Below are positions 27,123-36,040 of a DNA stretch of 63,632 nucleotides, one piece after another (the first letter of the stretch is position 1; the number at the start of each line of letters is the position of its first letter). Position numbers and translations under genes: made by a program. The notes below the pieces were generated by a model. It had not been told where the DNA came from, made no database searches, and was given only the letters and a program-made list of their open reading frames with translations. This DNA comes from an uncultured Bacteroidia bacterium (GTDB taxonomy: Bacteria > Bacteroidota > Bacteroidia > Bacteroidales > Prolixibacteraceae), in assembly GCA_903902325.1 (NCBI GenBank), contig CAIUUO010000148.1, forward strand, positions 1 to 63,632, given 5' to 3'.

Positions 27123-28022
27123 TTAGAAAAACAACGACAAAAACCTGTGTGGAGGGGGAGTTTCGAAGCTGAGTTCCTCTCCTGTGATTGGATGTTTAAA
27201 TGCCAGGATATTGGCATGCAGGCAGGTACGGCGCAACGGATTCATTTTGGAGCCATATTTTTTGTCGCCGGCAACAGGATGCCCCAGTTCTTTCATGTGT
27301 ACGCGAATCTGATTTTTGCGTCCTGTTTCAAGTTCTACTTCAAGTAAAGAAAATTCCTCACTGCGCTTCAGTACCTTGTAATGCGTGATGGCTTCGTCGC
27401 CCTCGCCCGGTACCTTTGTTGAATACATAAAAAGCATCTTGTTCTCTTTGAGAAATGACCGGATGGTATCTTCGTCTTTTCCCACAATGCCTTCGACTAC
27501 TGCGATGTAGGAGCGCCTGATGACGGCTTCCTGCCACTCTTTCTGCATGATTTCCTGCACCTGTTCGCTTTTGGCAAACATCATCACACCGGAAGTATCA
27601 CGGTCGAGCCTGTGCACAACGAAGATCCTGTTGGTGGGATCTTCCTTCTTGACATGACTGCTTAAAATCGAATAGGTAGTCAGAAGTTTTTCCTTCGCAG
27701 TTGCGATCGAAAGCATGCCTGCTTCCTTGTCTATCACGATGAGGTACGGATCTTCAAAAAGGATCCTGACTCCCCGAAGTCGGGTCTGTTCTGCCACAAC
27801 TCCCCAGTTGATGGTGACGATCTGGTTGGGTTCAAGCGGATAATCGAACTGGGTGATGGTGTGCGTTCCAACGGTTACCTGCCTGTGCGCCAGAATGGAT
27901 TTGATCGTTGTACGGCTTTTGCCTTTCAACTGTTCGATCAGGAACTCCATCAGTCGTGACTGTTTTGTAACAGTTAACTGTGTCAGTTTGGCGGATTGTT
28001 TATTGAGTGGTTTTGTGCTCAC
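27123..28022 (-). CDS. RluA-family pseudouridine synthase
   Basis: A 299-residue RNA-modifying enzyme. An S4-type RNA-binding domain (about 28-85) precedes the RluA/RluD catalytic domain with VVHRLDRDTSGVMMFAKS, in which the aspartate of HRLDRDTSG is the catalytic residue, and ending in GKKNQ-type and HPVAGDKKYG motifs. The exact target uridine (23S rRNA or tRNA) cannot be told. The start is a GTG that overlaps the stop of the upstream lipoprotein gene (GTGA), indicating translational coupling. Confidence 0.92.
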   Translation of the reverse strand: MSTKPLNKQSAKLTQLTVTKQSRLMEFLIEQLKGKSRTTIKSILAHRQVTVGTHTITQFDYPLEPNQIVTINWGVVAEQTRLRGVRILFEDPYLIVIDKEAGMLSIATAKEKLLTTYSILSSHVKKEDPTNRIFVVHRLDRDTSGVMMFAKSEQVQEIMQKEWQEAVIRRSYIAVVEGIVGKDEDTIRSFLKENKMLFMYSTKVPGEGDEAITHYKVLKRSEEFSLLEVELETGRKNQIRVHMKELGHPVAGDKKYGSKMNPLRRTCLHANILAFKHPITGEELSFETPPPHRFLSLFF

Positions 28023-28984
28023 TGCTGGTTTTGTGAAGGATTAAAATTGACTTCAGAAAGGAAGGCGTCCAGTTCTTCGCTGTATTTAAACCCTTTTGAG
28101 GCAAGAAGATCGTAGTATTTCCTGACAATCCTGGTGCTTTCACGGTTAGGGTATTCCTCCATGTACTTCAAATAGGAACTATGGAATTTTGGATCCAGAA
28201 TTTTTGTATTTGAATCGTACAGGGGCAATTGTTCACTCCCGGAAAGATAGGCTGAAAGTACATCCACATACTGTGACTGAATTTCATCTTTCAGCAGGTA
28301 CTTGGGATTCCTGATCATGAAATCTTCCCAGACAATTATCTGATGTGCCAGTGAATCGGGTGGGGAAAGGGACTGGTTGCTTTCCGGAATGTAGCCTTTT
28401 GAAATATTGATCTTTGTCTGCAGGTAATCGCGACTACTTGCAGTCAGTACCCTGAAAAGATGGCTATAAACGAAAGATATGTCGGGTTCAAGGTAGAAAT
28501 CTCCGTCGCGATAGTTGAGGCTGATCCCATGCGAGGCGAGGGAAGCGATCATTTTCTGAGCCTCCGACTGATCCTCCTTGTTTCTGAAATGTTCGCCCAA
28601 TTCTCTGTTGCCAATCAATCTCTTGTCGTAATATTCGTGCATGACAGAGGTCATATACTCGTTAAAAGTAATCAGCATGGAGTCGCGGCTCAGAGAATCG
28701 GCCCGGTTGTTGGAGAAAATGGTCAACGCACGGTCGATGTTTTGAAGATCATCCTTGTTGAAATCATCCAGAATGTTGTTGTACGCAGCATTGTGTGGTA
28801 CTGTCAATTGTGAGAGTCTGAACGCATCCATCACAGTTCCCTTTTCTGCCGCTGATTTTTCCGCTGCACTGCTTTTTTCCTTTGGTCCGGAAAAGCATGC
28901 AGCCAATAAAATCGGTAAAACAGTTAGTCGGACAAGGAGTCCAACCAATGTTTTTCTTGAACGAAAAGGGTTAATCTGCGCCAT
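28019..28984 (-). CDS. Putative lipoprotein of unknown function
   Basis: A 321-residue protein with a basic N-terminus, a hydrophobic segment and a lipobox-like LLAAC (about 26-30), then an Ala/Glu/Ser/Lys-rich linker and a mostly helical, charged domain. I recognise no family. It starts 6 bases after pgi's stop and overlaps the RluA gene by 4 bases, so it is part of a minus-strand run pgi - lipoprotein - rluA. Probably anchored in an envelope membrane. Confidence 0.6.
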   Translation of the reverse strand: MAQINPFRSRKTLVGLLVRLTVLPILLAACFSGPKEKSSAAEKSAAEKGTVMDAFRLSQLTVPHNAAYNNILDDFNKDDLQNIDRALTIFSNNRADSLSRDSMLITFNEYMTSVMHEYYDKRLIGNRELGEHFRNKEDQSEAQKMIASLASHGISLNYRDGDFYLEPDISFVYSHLFRVLTASSRDYLQTKINISKGYIPESNQSLSPPDSLAHQIIVWEDFMIRNPKYLLKDEIQSQYVDVLSAYLSGSEQLPLYDSNTKILDPKFHSSYLKYMEEYPNRESTRIVRKYYDLLASKGFKYSEELDAFLSEVNFNPSQNQQ

Positions 28985-28990
28985 ATCAGC

Positions 28991-30340
28991 CTATTTTAGT
29001 CTTTCCTGTATGGCTTTGCTCTCTTTTTCAAAACCTGGTTTATTCAGAAGTGCAAACATATTTTTCTTGTAACTCTCGACGCCAGGCTGGTCAAAAGGAT
29101 TGATATCCAGAATATATCCACTGATTCCGCAGGCCAGTTCAAAGAAGTAGATCAATTGTCCGAGATAATATTCATCCAGTTTTGGAACTGAAACCCTGAT
29201 ATTTGGCACTCCACCATCGACATGCGCGATCATCGTGCCCAGTTCGGCCATTTTGTTGACTTCATCCACACGTTTCCCGGCCAGAAAATTGAGACCATCC
29301 AGATCTGCTTCGTCTTCAGGAACGAATACTTCATTGTTAACTTCTTCAATAGAGAGAACCGTTTCAAACAAGGTTCGTTCACCCTCCTGGATGTACTGAC
29401 CCATGGAGTGGAGATCGCTGGAAAAGTCCACACTGCTTGGATAAATGCCCTTGCCTTCTTTTCCTTCACTTTCGCCGTAGAGTTGTTTCCACCATTCGGC
29501 AAAAAAGTGAAGTTTTGGATTGTAGTTCACAAGGATTTCAATTTTCTTGCCGGATTGATAAAGGGCATTCCTCGCTGCTGCATACTGACAGGCTAGATTC
29601 TGTTCGTACGGAACGCTTGCTTCGCAGGCTTTTTCCATATCCTTTGCCCCTCTGATGAGTTCACGAATGTCAAATCCTGCCATACCGATCGCCAGCAAGC
29701 CAACAGGAGTAAGTACAGAATAACGGCCGCCAACATCATCGGGAATCACAAATGTTTTATATCCTTCTTCCTTCGCCAGTGTTTTCAGAGCACCCCTTTC
29801 GGCATCTGTAATGGCTACAATTCTTTTCTGCGCTTCTTCAATACCGTATTTTTCCTCCAGATCCTGTTTCAGGAGGCGGAATGCCAGGGCTGGTTCCGTA
29901 GTGGTACCCGATTTTGAGATGACGGCGCATGCCCAGTCTTTGGAGTCAAGCAAATCGCGGAGTTCGAAAAGATAATCTTCACTGATATTCTGGCCTGCGA
30001 ATACAATCAATGGGGCTTCAAATGATCCCTTGATGGATGCAAACGAGTCAGACAGGGCATCGATCACGGCTTTTGATCCGAGGTAGGAACCTCCGATGCC
30101 GATGACCACAAAGATCTCGAGGTGCTTGACCTGCAGTTTCTGGATTGTTTTTTCGAGGTCTGCAAGTTCAGCTTCGGGGGTTGCACCGGGCAGATCTACC
30201 CAGCCCAGAAAGTCATTGCCTTTGCCTGTTTTCTTGCGAAGTGTCAGGTTGGCTGCCTCGGCCTGTTGTTTGAAACTGTCAATTTTGGCTTTAGGTACGA
30301 TGCCGTATACGTTTTCGAAGTTTAATGCGATGTTCTTCAT
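28991..30340 (-). CDS. pgi: Glucose-6-phosphate isomerase
   Basis: A 449-residue phosphoglucose isomerase interconverting glucose 6-phosphate and fructose 6-phosphate. It shows [12 protein letters not shown], the sugar-phosphate loop [32 protein letters not shown] and QLIYFFE near the end with the family's C-terminal QPGVE..K segment. The length fits the short bacterial type. Located downstream of gpsA and upstream of a lipoprotein gene. Confidence 0.96.
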   Translation of the reverse strand: MKNIALNFENVYGIVPKAKIDSFKQQAEAANLTLRKKTGKGNDFLGWVDLPGATPEAELADLEKTIQKLQVKHLEIFVVIGIGGSYLGSKAVIDALSDSFASIKGSFEAPLIVFAGQNISEDYLFELRDLLDSKDWACAVISKSGTTTEPALAFRLLKQDLEEKYGIEEAQKRIVAITDAERGALKTLAKEEGYKTFVIPDDVGGRYSVLTPVGLLAIGMAGFDIRELIRGAKDMEKACEASVPYEQNLACQYAAARNALYQSGKKIEILVNYNPKLHFFAEWWKQLYGESEGKEGKGIYPSSVDFSSDLHSMGQYIQEGERTLFETVLSIEEVNNEVFVPEDEADLDGLNFLAGKRVDEVNKMAELGTMIAHVDGGVPNIRVSVPKLDEYYLGQLIYFFELACGISGYILDINPFDQPGVESYKKNMFALLNKPGFEKESKAIQERLK

Positions 30341-30647
30341 TTTTGTTGTTTTAATGTCTTACTATTTGTTATTTAAGCTATTAGCTATTAGCTTTTGGCT
30401 TTTAGAACGTTCTATCTTTATTTGTTACCTCCGTCCGATATCTGGATATTGATTTTGCAGATCATTTGCATGCGGACGGTGTTTCCGTGGAGCATCCATT
30501 TTCTATCAACATTTCGCCGCTATGCGGCTAAACTCCGGAGTCGCATTCGCCCCGTCTCTCGGTCTATGCTTCATCATTTTTGGAGTCTCACTCGTCCTCT
30601 CGTCCAAGTCGTCCCATCGATTGGTCTTTCCGTCCCTTCCTCGTTCT
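30341..30647. repeat. Intergenic region with TAGCTAT and CTCGTCC word repeats
   Basis: A 307-base gap between pgi and gpsA. At about 30365-30401, TAGCTAT/TAGCTTT/TGGCTTT heptamers lie in tandem. At about 30585-30655 are CTCGTCC/GTCGTCC-type words and related pyrimidine-rich repeats. The same word types recur at 41928-42145 and 59680-59770. No gene seen. Confidence 0.5.
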
Positions 30648-31652
30648 TTAGCGCAGGTACTCCGTAAGCAGCCTCATCTCGATGGCAGGAGAAATATTTT
30701 CGTAAATGATATTGTAAACTGTATCCGTAATAGGCATATTGATGCGGTAGGTCTCGTTGAGTTCCTTGATACATTTGGTTGCATAATACCCTTCTGCAAT
30801 CATGTCCATTTCGAGCATGGCAGAACGTACGGTATAACCTTTCCCAATCATGCTTCCAAAGGTTCTGTTTCTTGAAAAATGGGAATATCCGGTTACGAGA
30901 AGGTCGCCAAGATATGCGGAAGACTTGATGTCGCGGGTGATCGGATGAACGGTATCCACGAAGCGTTTGATCTCCTGGATGGCATTAGACATCAATACCG
31001 CCTGAAAATTGTCGCCATAGCGCAGACTGTGCGATATTCCTGCGGCAATGGCCATGATGTTTTTCAATACGGCAGAATATTCTGTTCCCCAGATATCATC
31101 CGAAATATGTGTTCGCAGAGAGTTGCTTTCGAGCAGAAGGGCAAACTGACGGGCTCTTTTGACGTCAGGACTTGCGATGGTCAGGTAGGAGAGAAGATCC
31201 CTGGCCACCTCTTCGGCATGACACGGACCGGCGATGACACAAAACTGTTCCAGAGGAAGATCGTAAAATTCATGGAAGAATTCTCCCACAAACAGGTTTC
31301 CTTCCGGGATAATGCCCTTGATGGCAGAGACGATGAACTTGTCTCCGAGTTCCACGGTCATGTGACGCAGCGTGTCTCTAAGAAAGGCGGAAGGTGTGAC
31401 GAAAACCAGGATGTCAGAGTCTTCGACTATTTCATTGATATCGTTGTAGAAATTGATTTTAGAGACATCAAACTCAACGGAACGCAGGTAGTTGGGATTG
31501 TGTCTGAATTTTTTGAAAAGGTCGATGTTGTCCTGATTTCGTATATACCAATTTATTTCAGGAACATTGTACATCAACAATTTTGCGAGCGCAGTTGCCC
31601 AACTTCCACTGCCGATAATTGCAACACGGCTTTTCTCACTGATTTCCGTCAT
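30648..31652 (-). CDS. gpsA: Glycerol-3-phosphate dehydrogenase [NAD(P)+]
   Basis: A 334-residue cytoplasmic enzyme making sn-glycerol 3-phosphate for phospholipids. The Rossmann loop is GSGSWATAL (about 12-20). The catalytic region has AIKGI, GPCHAEEVA and SAVLKNIMAIAAGI, and SRNRTFG is in the C-terminal domain. Full length. It lies 12 bases after lysS on the same strand, so it is probably co-transcribed with it. Confidence 0.94.
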   Translation of the reverse strand: MTEISEKSRVAIIGSGSWATALAKLLMYNVPEINWYIRNQDNIDLFKKFRHNPNYLRSVEFDVSKINFYNDINEIVEDSDILVFVTPSAFLRDTLRHMTVELGDKFIVSAIKGIIPEGNLFVGEFFHEFYDLPLEQFCVIAGPCHAEEVARDLLSYLTIASPDVKRARQFALLLESNSLRTHISDDIWGTEYSAVLKNIMAIAAGISHSLRYGDNFQAVLMSNAIQEIKRFVDTVHPITRDIKSSAYLGDLLVTGYSHFSRNRTFGSMIGKGYTVRSAMLEMDMIAEGYYATKCIKELNETYRINMPITDTVYNIIYENISPAIEMRLLTEYLR

Positions 31653-31664
31653 TGGTGTGAAATA

Positions 31665-33386
31665 TTAGTTTAACCACTTCGTCACCTCATCCATTCCCGG
31701 GTTGGTAAGTCCGAGCTGGTTTTTCTTGTTGAAGCCGCAAAGGTCGTTGAACAATTTGGAGGCTTTCACCTCTTTCAGTTGAGCAACCTTCTTATAGTTC
31801 ATTTTGCGCAATACTTCCACCCATTCCGTGGGTATTCCCAGAGCTTCAAACATCTCAGCGGAGTCTTCCTCAGCCCGTTTTTCAGGTTTCATTTGCGGGA
31901 AGAGCAAGACATCCTGAATGGATGGCGAATTGGTCATCAGCATGGTCAGACGGTCGATGCCGATCCCCATACCTGAGGTCGGAGGCATTCCATACTCCAG
32001 TGACCTTACAAAATCCAGATCAATGAACATAGCTTCATTGTCACCTTTCTCTGATAACCTCAACTGTTCCTGGAATCTGCCAAGCTGATCGATGGGGTCA
32101 TTCAACTCGGAATAGGCATTGCAAAGTTCTTTGCCATTGACCATTAACTCGAACCTTTCAGTCAGATCCGGATTGTCGCGGTGTTTCTTGCACAAGGGCG
32201 ACATTTCAACAGGGTAGTCCAGAATAAAAGTGGGTTGAATGTAGTGACCTTCGCACTTTTCACCAAATATTTCATCAATTATTTTGCCTTTGCCCATGGT
32301 TTCGTCCACTTCGACGCCTATTTCCCTGCAGGCATTCCGGAGGGACTTTTCATCCATGCCGAGAATATCGATTCCCGTAAACTCCTTGATGGAGTCTGTC
32401 ATGGTAATTCTTTTGAAAGGACGCTTGAAATTGATCTGTTTATCACCGACTGTGACCTCTGTGGTTCCGTGGAGGGCCAGTGCGATGCGTTCGATCATCT
32501 CTTCTGTCATTTCCATCATCCAGTTGTAGTCTTTGTAGGCTACATAGATTTCCATCACGGTAAATTCGGGATTGTGGGTGCGGTCCATCCCTTCGTTCCT
32601 GAAGTCCTTGGCAAATTCATAAACCCCTTCGAAACCGCCAACGATGAGTCGTTTCAGATACAATTCATCGGCTACGCGCAGATAAAGCGGCATGTTCAGT
32701 GCATTGTGGTGGGTAATGAACGGACGGGCAGCAGCGCCTCCGGGGATTGGTTGCAGAATAGGGGTTTCCACCTCAAGCCAACCCTTCTCGTTGAAGAACT
32801 CCCGCATATTGTTGATGATCCGGGTACGCTTGACAAAGACCTCCCGCACATGCGGATTAACGATCAGGTCGAGGTACCGCTGACGGTAACGTTGCTCAGG
32901 ATCTGTAAAGGCATCAAATAACATACCCTCTTTTTCCTTGACAACCGGCAGGGGTCTGATTGCCTTGCTGAGAAGTGTCAGGGTTTTAACATGGATAGAG
33001 GTTTCACCCATCTGGGTAATGAAAACATATCCGGTGACACCGATGATATCGCCAATATCAAGTAATTTTTTGAAAACCTCATTGTAAAGGGTTTTGTCTT
33101 CATCCGGACAGATTTCATCACGGTTGATGTACAGTTGGATCCGTCCGCTTTCATCCTGGAGTTCTGCAAAAGAAGCCTTCCCCATGATTCTCTGGCTCAT
33201 CAGCCTGCCGGCTATGATCACATCCTGGAAATTGCCCTCCTCAGGATTGTAATGATCCAGAATTTGCCTGGAAGAGGTATTGATCTTGAATTCGTTGGCA
33301 GGGTATGGATTAATACCCAAATCGCGGAGTTTCTGCAAGGAATTTCTTCGTATCAGCTCCTGCTCGCTTAGCTCTATATTGCTCAT
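31665..33386 (-). CDS. lysS: Lysyl-tRNA synthetase, class II
   Basis: A 573-residue class II synthetase. An N-terminal OB-fold anticodon-binding domain (about 55-150) is followed by the catalytic core with motif 1 (FNEKGWLEVETPILQP), motif 2 (FRNEGMDRTHNPEFT) and motif 3 (GMGIGIDRLTM). The roughly 70-residue C-terminal extension after motif 3 is as usual in Bacteroidota. A TATCTTTG promoter element lies upstream at 33427-33434. First gene of the run lysS-gpsA. Confidence 0.97.
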   Translation of the reverse strand: MSNIELSEQELIRRNSLQKLRDLGINPYPANEFKINTSSRQILDHYNPEEGNFQDVIIAGRLMSQRIMGKASFAELQDESGRIQLYINRDEICPDEDKTLYNEVFKKLLDIGDIIGVTGYVFITQMGETSIHVKTLTLLSKAIRPLPVVKEKEGMLFDAFTDPEQRYRQRYLDLIVNPHVREVFVKRTRIINNMREFFNEKGWLEVETPILQPIPGGAAARPFITHHNALNMPLYLRVADELYLKRLIVGGFEGVYEFAKDFRNEGMDRTHNPEFTVMEIYVAYKDYNWMMEMTEEMIERIALALHGTTEVTVGDKQINFKRPFKRITMTDSIKEFTGIDILGMDEKSLRNACREIGVEVDETMGKGKIIDEIFGEKCEGHYIQPTFILDYPVEMSPLCKKHRDNPDLTERFELMVNGKELCNAYSELNDPIDQLGRFQEQLRLSEKGDNEAMFIDLDFVRSLEYGMPPTSGMGIGIDRLTMLMTNSPSIQDVLLFPQMKPEKRAEEDSAEMFEALGIPTEWVEVLRKMNYKKVAQLKEVKASKLFNDLCGFNKKNQLGLTNPGMDEVTKWLN

Positions 33387-33426
33387 CTTAAATTGATAGT
33401 CCTGTTGTTGTTGAGAAAATTACGTG

Positions 33427-33434
33427 CAAAGATA
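33427..33434 (-). promoter_or_regulatory. Bacteroidota -7 promoter element of lysS
   Basis: On the minus strand TATCTTTG matches TAnnTTTG, giving a 5' leader of about 35 bases before the lysS ATG at 33386. Confidence 0.5.
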
Positions 33435-33604
33435 AGAAAAGATATCCTCTTTTTTGCTTGAAACAGCTCAATTTTAAACGGATTCAGGAGAACTGCAATT
33501 GTTGGAACTCCATTTTTTGGAAATTATAAGTGCCTTGATATAAACTTAATAAACTATGGGTCCAAAATTCTTCCTAAAGATTTAGCCCTTCCCCTGCATT
33601 TGGC

Positions 33605-33635
33605 TTTGTCGCTATGAGTCAAAAAGGTATATTTG
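33605..33635 (+). promoter_or_regulatory. Consensus Bacteroidota promoter of recJ
   Basis: TTTG at 33605-33608 and TATATTTG at 33628-33635 are separated by exactly 19 bases, the published spacing of the Bacteroidota sigma-ABfr type promoter. The recJ ATG follows 38 bases later. Confidence 0.75.
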
Positions 33636-33673
33636 AGAAATTATTTACTTAACCGGCAGGAAACAGCACCGAA

Positions 33674-35398
33674 ATGCAGAAATTCTGGAAACTGAAGGAG
33701 CAAGCTGATATCAATGATATCAAGCAACTTTCGGCCGCTTTGAACGTAGATATGGCGATTGCCAATCTATTGGTTCAGCGCGGGATAAAGAGTTTTGCTG
33801 CAGCGAAGACATTTTTCCGTCCAAAGCTGACCGATCTGCACGATCCTTTTTTGATGAAGGATATGGATAAGGCAGTCGACCGCATTCAGTTGGCCATCGA
33901 CAGAAAAGAAAAGGTGATGGTTTACGGAGATTATGATGTGGATGGAACGACCTCTGTGGCACTGATGTATACTTTTCTGTCTAAAAGAATTTCCGAAATT
34001 GAATATTACGTACCCGACCGATACATGGAAGGTTACGGGATATCCAGGATAGGTGTAGAATACGCAGCTTCAAAAGACATCTCCCTCATTGTAGTTTTGG
34101 ATTGTGGCATTAAGGCCGTTGAAAAGATTGCCTATGCCAAGGAACTTGGAATAGACTTTATCATCTGCGACCATCACAATCCGGATGATCAGGTTCCTGA
34201 CGCAGTTGCTGTCCTGGATCCCAAACAACCGGGTTGCAATTATCCTTACAAGGACCTTTCAGGTTGCGGTGTTGGATTTAAACTGATACAGGCATACTGT
34301 ATGAAGCACGATTTGCCTCAGGAAATTGCCTATGACCTGCTGGATCTTGTGGTGGTAAGTATAGCCTCAGACATTGTTCCCCTAACGGGCGAGAACAGGG
34401 TTCTGGCCTTTTTCGGGCTACAGAAACTGAATTCAAATCCATCAACCGGTTTGAAAACCCTGATAACCTATTCGGGCATCGTCGGTGAAATCAAAGTACA
34501 GGATATTGTGTTCAAAATTGGTCCGCGATTGAACGCCTCCGGGAGAATTGAACATGGAAAAAAATCGGTAAGGATATTACTGGCTGAAGATAAGGTGGAG
34601 TTGGAGGAGTTGGGGGTTGAAATCAATTCATACAATGAAATCCGTAAGACCCTCGACAGGGATATTACGCAGGAAGCGCTGGAGATAATTTCAGGGAGTC
34701 AGTTTTATGAGGGAAGAAAATCTACAGTAATTTACAACCGCGACTGGCATAAAGGTGTCGTGGGCATAGTTGCCTCCAGGTTAACTGAACACTATTACAG
34801 GCCAACTGTAGTTCTGACGGAATCCAACGGCATTGCTACAGGCTCTGCCAGGTCTGTCGGCGAGTTTGATTTATATGAGGCGATCGGTCAGTGTGCAGAT
34901 CTGCTTGAATCGTATGGTGGGCATATGTATGCGGCAGGTCTTTCGATGAAGTTGGAAAATGTGGCCGAATTCTCCAGGCGTTTTGAGCAGGTTGTAAGGG
35001 ATTCGATTACTCCTGACCAGATGCGGCAGACCATAGACATTGATGCAAAAATTTCCCTTTCTGACCTTTCACCCAAATTTCTGCGTCTATTGAAGCAATT
35101 CGAACCATTCGGGCCACATAACATGACTCCGGTATTTCTTACTGAGGATGTGATGGATTACGGGACCAGCAAACTGGTGGGTAAAAACAACGATCATGTG
35201 AAACTGGACCTGATGGAGGCCAACCGTTCATCTTCCCGATTTTCAGGAATCGGATTTTCGCTTGCCAATCATTTTGATATGATCAGGCAGTCTCTTCCAT
35301 TTGATATATGTTACTCCGTGACCGAAAACCAATACCGGGATAAGACCTACCTGCAGCTGAATGTGCGGGATATCAGGTCACGGATGGACAATTACTGA
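33674..35398 (+). CDS. recJ: Single-stranded-DNA exonuclease RecJ
   Basis: A 574-residue 5'-3' ssDNA exonuclease of recombination and repair. The DHH phosphoesterase motifs are MVYGDYDVDGTTS (motif I), VLDCGI, and CDHHNPDD (DHH). GPRLNASGRI and later SGHMYAAG-like YGGHMYAAGLS belong to the DHHA1 part. The C-terminal OB-like domain ends with YLQLNVRDIR. Length is normal. The NUDIX gene follows after 9 bases. Confidence 0.95.
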   Translation: MQKFWKLKEQADINDIKQLSAALNVDMAIANLLVQRGIKSFAAAKTFFRPKLTDLHDPFLMKDMDKAVDRIQLAIDRKEKVMVYGDYDVDGTTSVALMYTFLSKRISEIEYYVPDRYMEGYGISRIGVEYAASKDISLIVVLDCGIKAVEKIAYAKELGIDFIICDHHNPDDQVPDAVAVLDPKQPGCNYPYKDLSGCGVGFKLIQAYCMKHDLPQEIAYDLLDLVVVSIASDIVPLTGENRVLAFFGLQKLNSNPSTGLKTLITYSGIVGEIKVQDIVFKIGPRLNASGRIEHGKKSVRILLAEDKVELEELGVEINSYNEIRKTLDRDITQEALEIISGSQFYEGRKSTVIYNRDWHKGVVGIVASRLTEHYYRPTVVLTESNGIATGSARSVGEFDLYEAIGQCADLLESYGGHMYAAGLSMKLENVAEFSRRFEQVVRDSITPDQMRQTIDIDAKISLSDLSPKFLRLLKQFEPFGPHNMTPVFLTEDVMDYGTSKLVGKNNDHVKLDLMEANRSSSRFSGIGFSLANHFDMIRQSLPFDICYSVTENQYRDKTYLQLNVRDIRSRMDNY

Positions 35399-35407
35399 AT
35401 TTTGGCT

Positions 35408-36040
35408 ATGTATTCGGATTCCCTTTTTCAACAATTGAAATCGCAACTGAGAAACAGATTGCCGGGAAACAGTTCGCACATTAAAATGCTTCCGCCCGGG
35501 AGGTTGCTTCAGATGCCCGGATTAACCGACAATTACAGGGAGAGTGCCGTTCTTATTTTGCTGTTCCCTTCGGTAGATGGCATTGAATTGTGCCTGATAC
35601 GAAGGCCCTCCACCATGAAGAACCACGCCGGTCAGATTGCATTCCCGGGAGGGAGGAGAGAGCTCTTCGATGCAGACCTCATACAGACTGCCTTACGGGA
35701 AGCCCGGGAGGAGATTGGTATTGATCCTGAAACAGTTGAAGTTGCAGGAGTATTGAGTACTGTATACGTCCAGATCAGTAGCTTTTTGATTACACCGGTG
35801 GTGGGCTGGCTTTCAGAAAGGCCGGAAATTCATACGGATCCTTCCGAAGTGGCTGAAGTAATATTTATTTCGCTGGAAGACATATCCAGTGAGGTATACA
35901 GGTGTAATAAGGAAATGGAAACAATGACCGGCATACTCGAGGTACCTGGTTATGAAATCAACAAAAATTTCATCTGGGGTGCCACTGCCATGATACTGGC
36001 AGAACTGGTGGATATTTGCAATCGTGAAAATCAGTTGTAG
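35408..36040 (+). CDS. NUDIX hydrolase, probable coenzyme A pyrophosphatase
   Basis: A NUDIX protein of about 210 residues. The NUDIX box reads GGRRELFDADLIQTALREAR followed by EEIG, and the preceding AGQIAFPGG plus a LLxxRRP-like segment are typical of CoA-diphosphatases (NudL type), which cleave CoA to phosphopantetheine and 3',5'-ADP. The frame opens with a TTG at 35402, but the ATG at 35408 is the likelier start. It overlaps the convergent porin gene by 10 bases at its 3' end. Confidence 0.85.
   Translation: MYSDSLFQQLKSQLRNRLPGNSSHIKMLPPGRLLQMPGLTDNYRESAVLILLFPSVDGIELCLIRRPSTMKNHAGQIAFPGGRRELFDADLIQTALREAREEIGIDPETVEVAGVLSTVYVQISSFLITPVVGWLSERPEIHTDPSEVAEVIFISLEDISSEVYRCNKEMETMTGILEVPGYEINKNFIWGATAMILAELVDICNRENQL

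Noticed and set aside
30879-31673. 264-codon plus-strand frame opposite gpsA
   Set aside because: Antisense to a complete housekeeping gene; translation shows no domain.
32181-32921. 246-codon plus-strand frame opposite lysS
   Set aside because: Antisense to the conserved class II synthetase core; no independent evidence.
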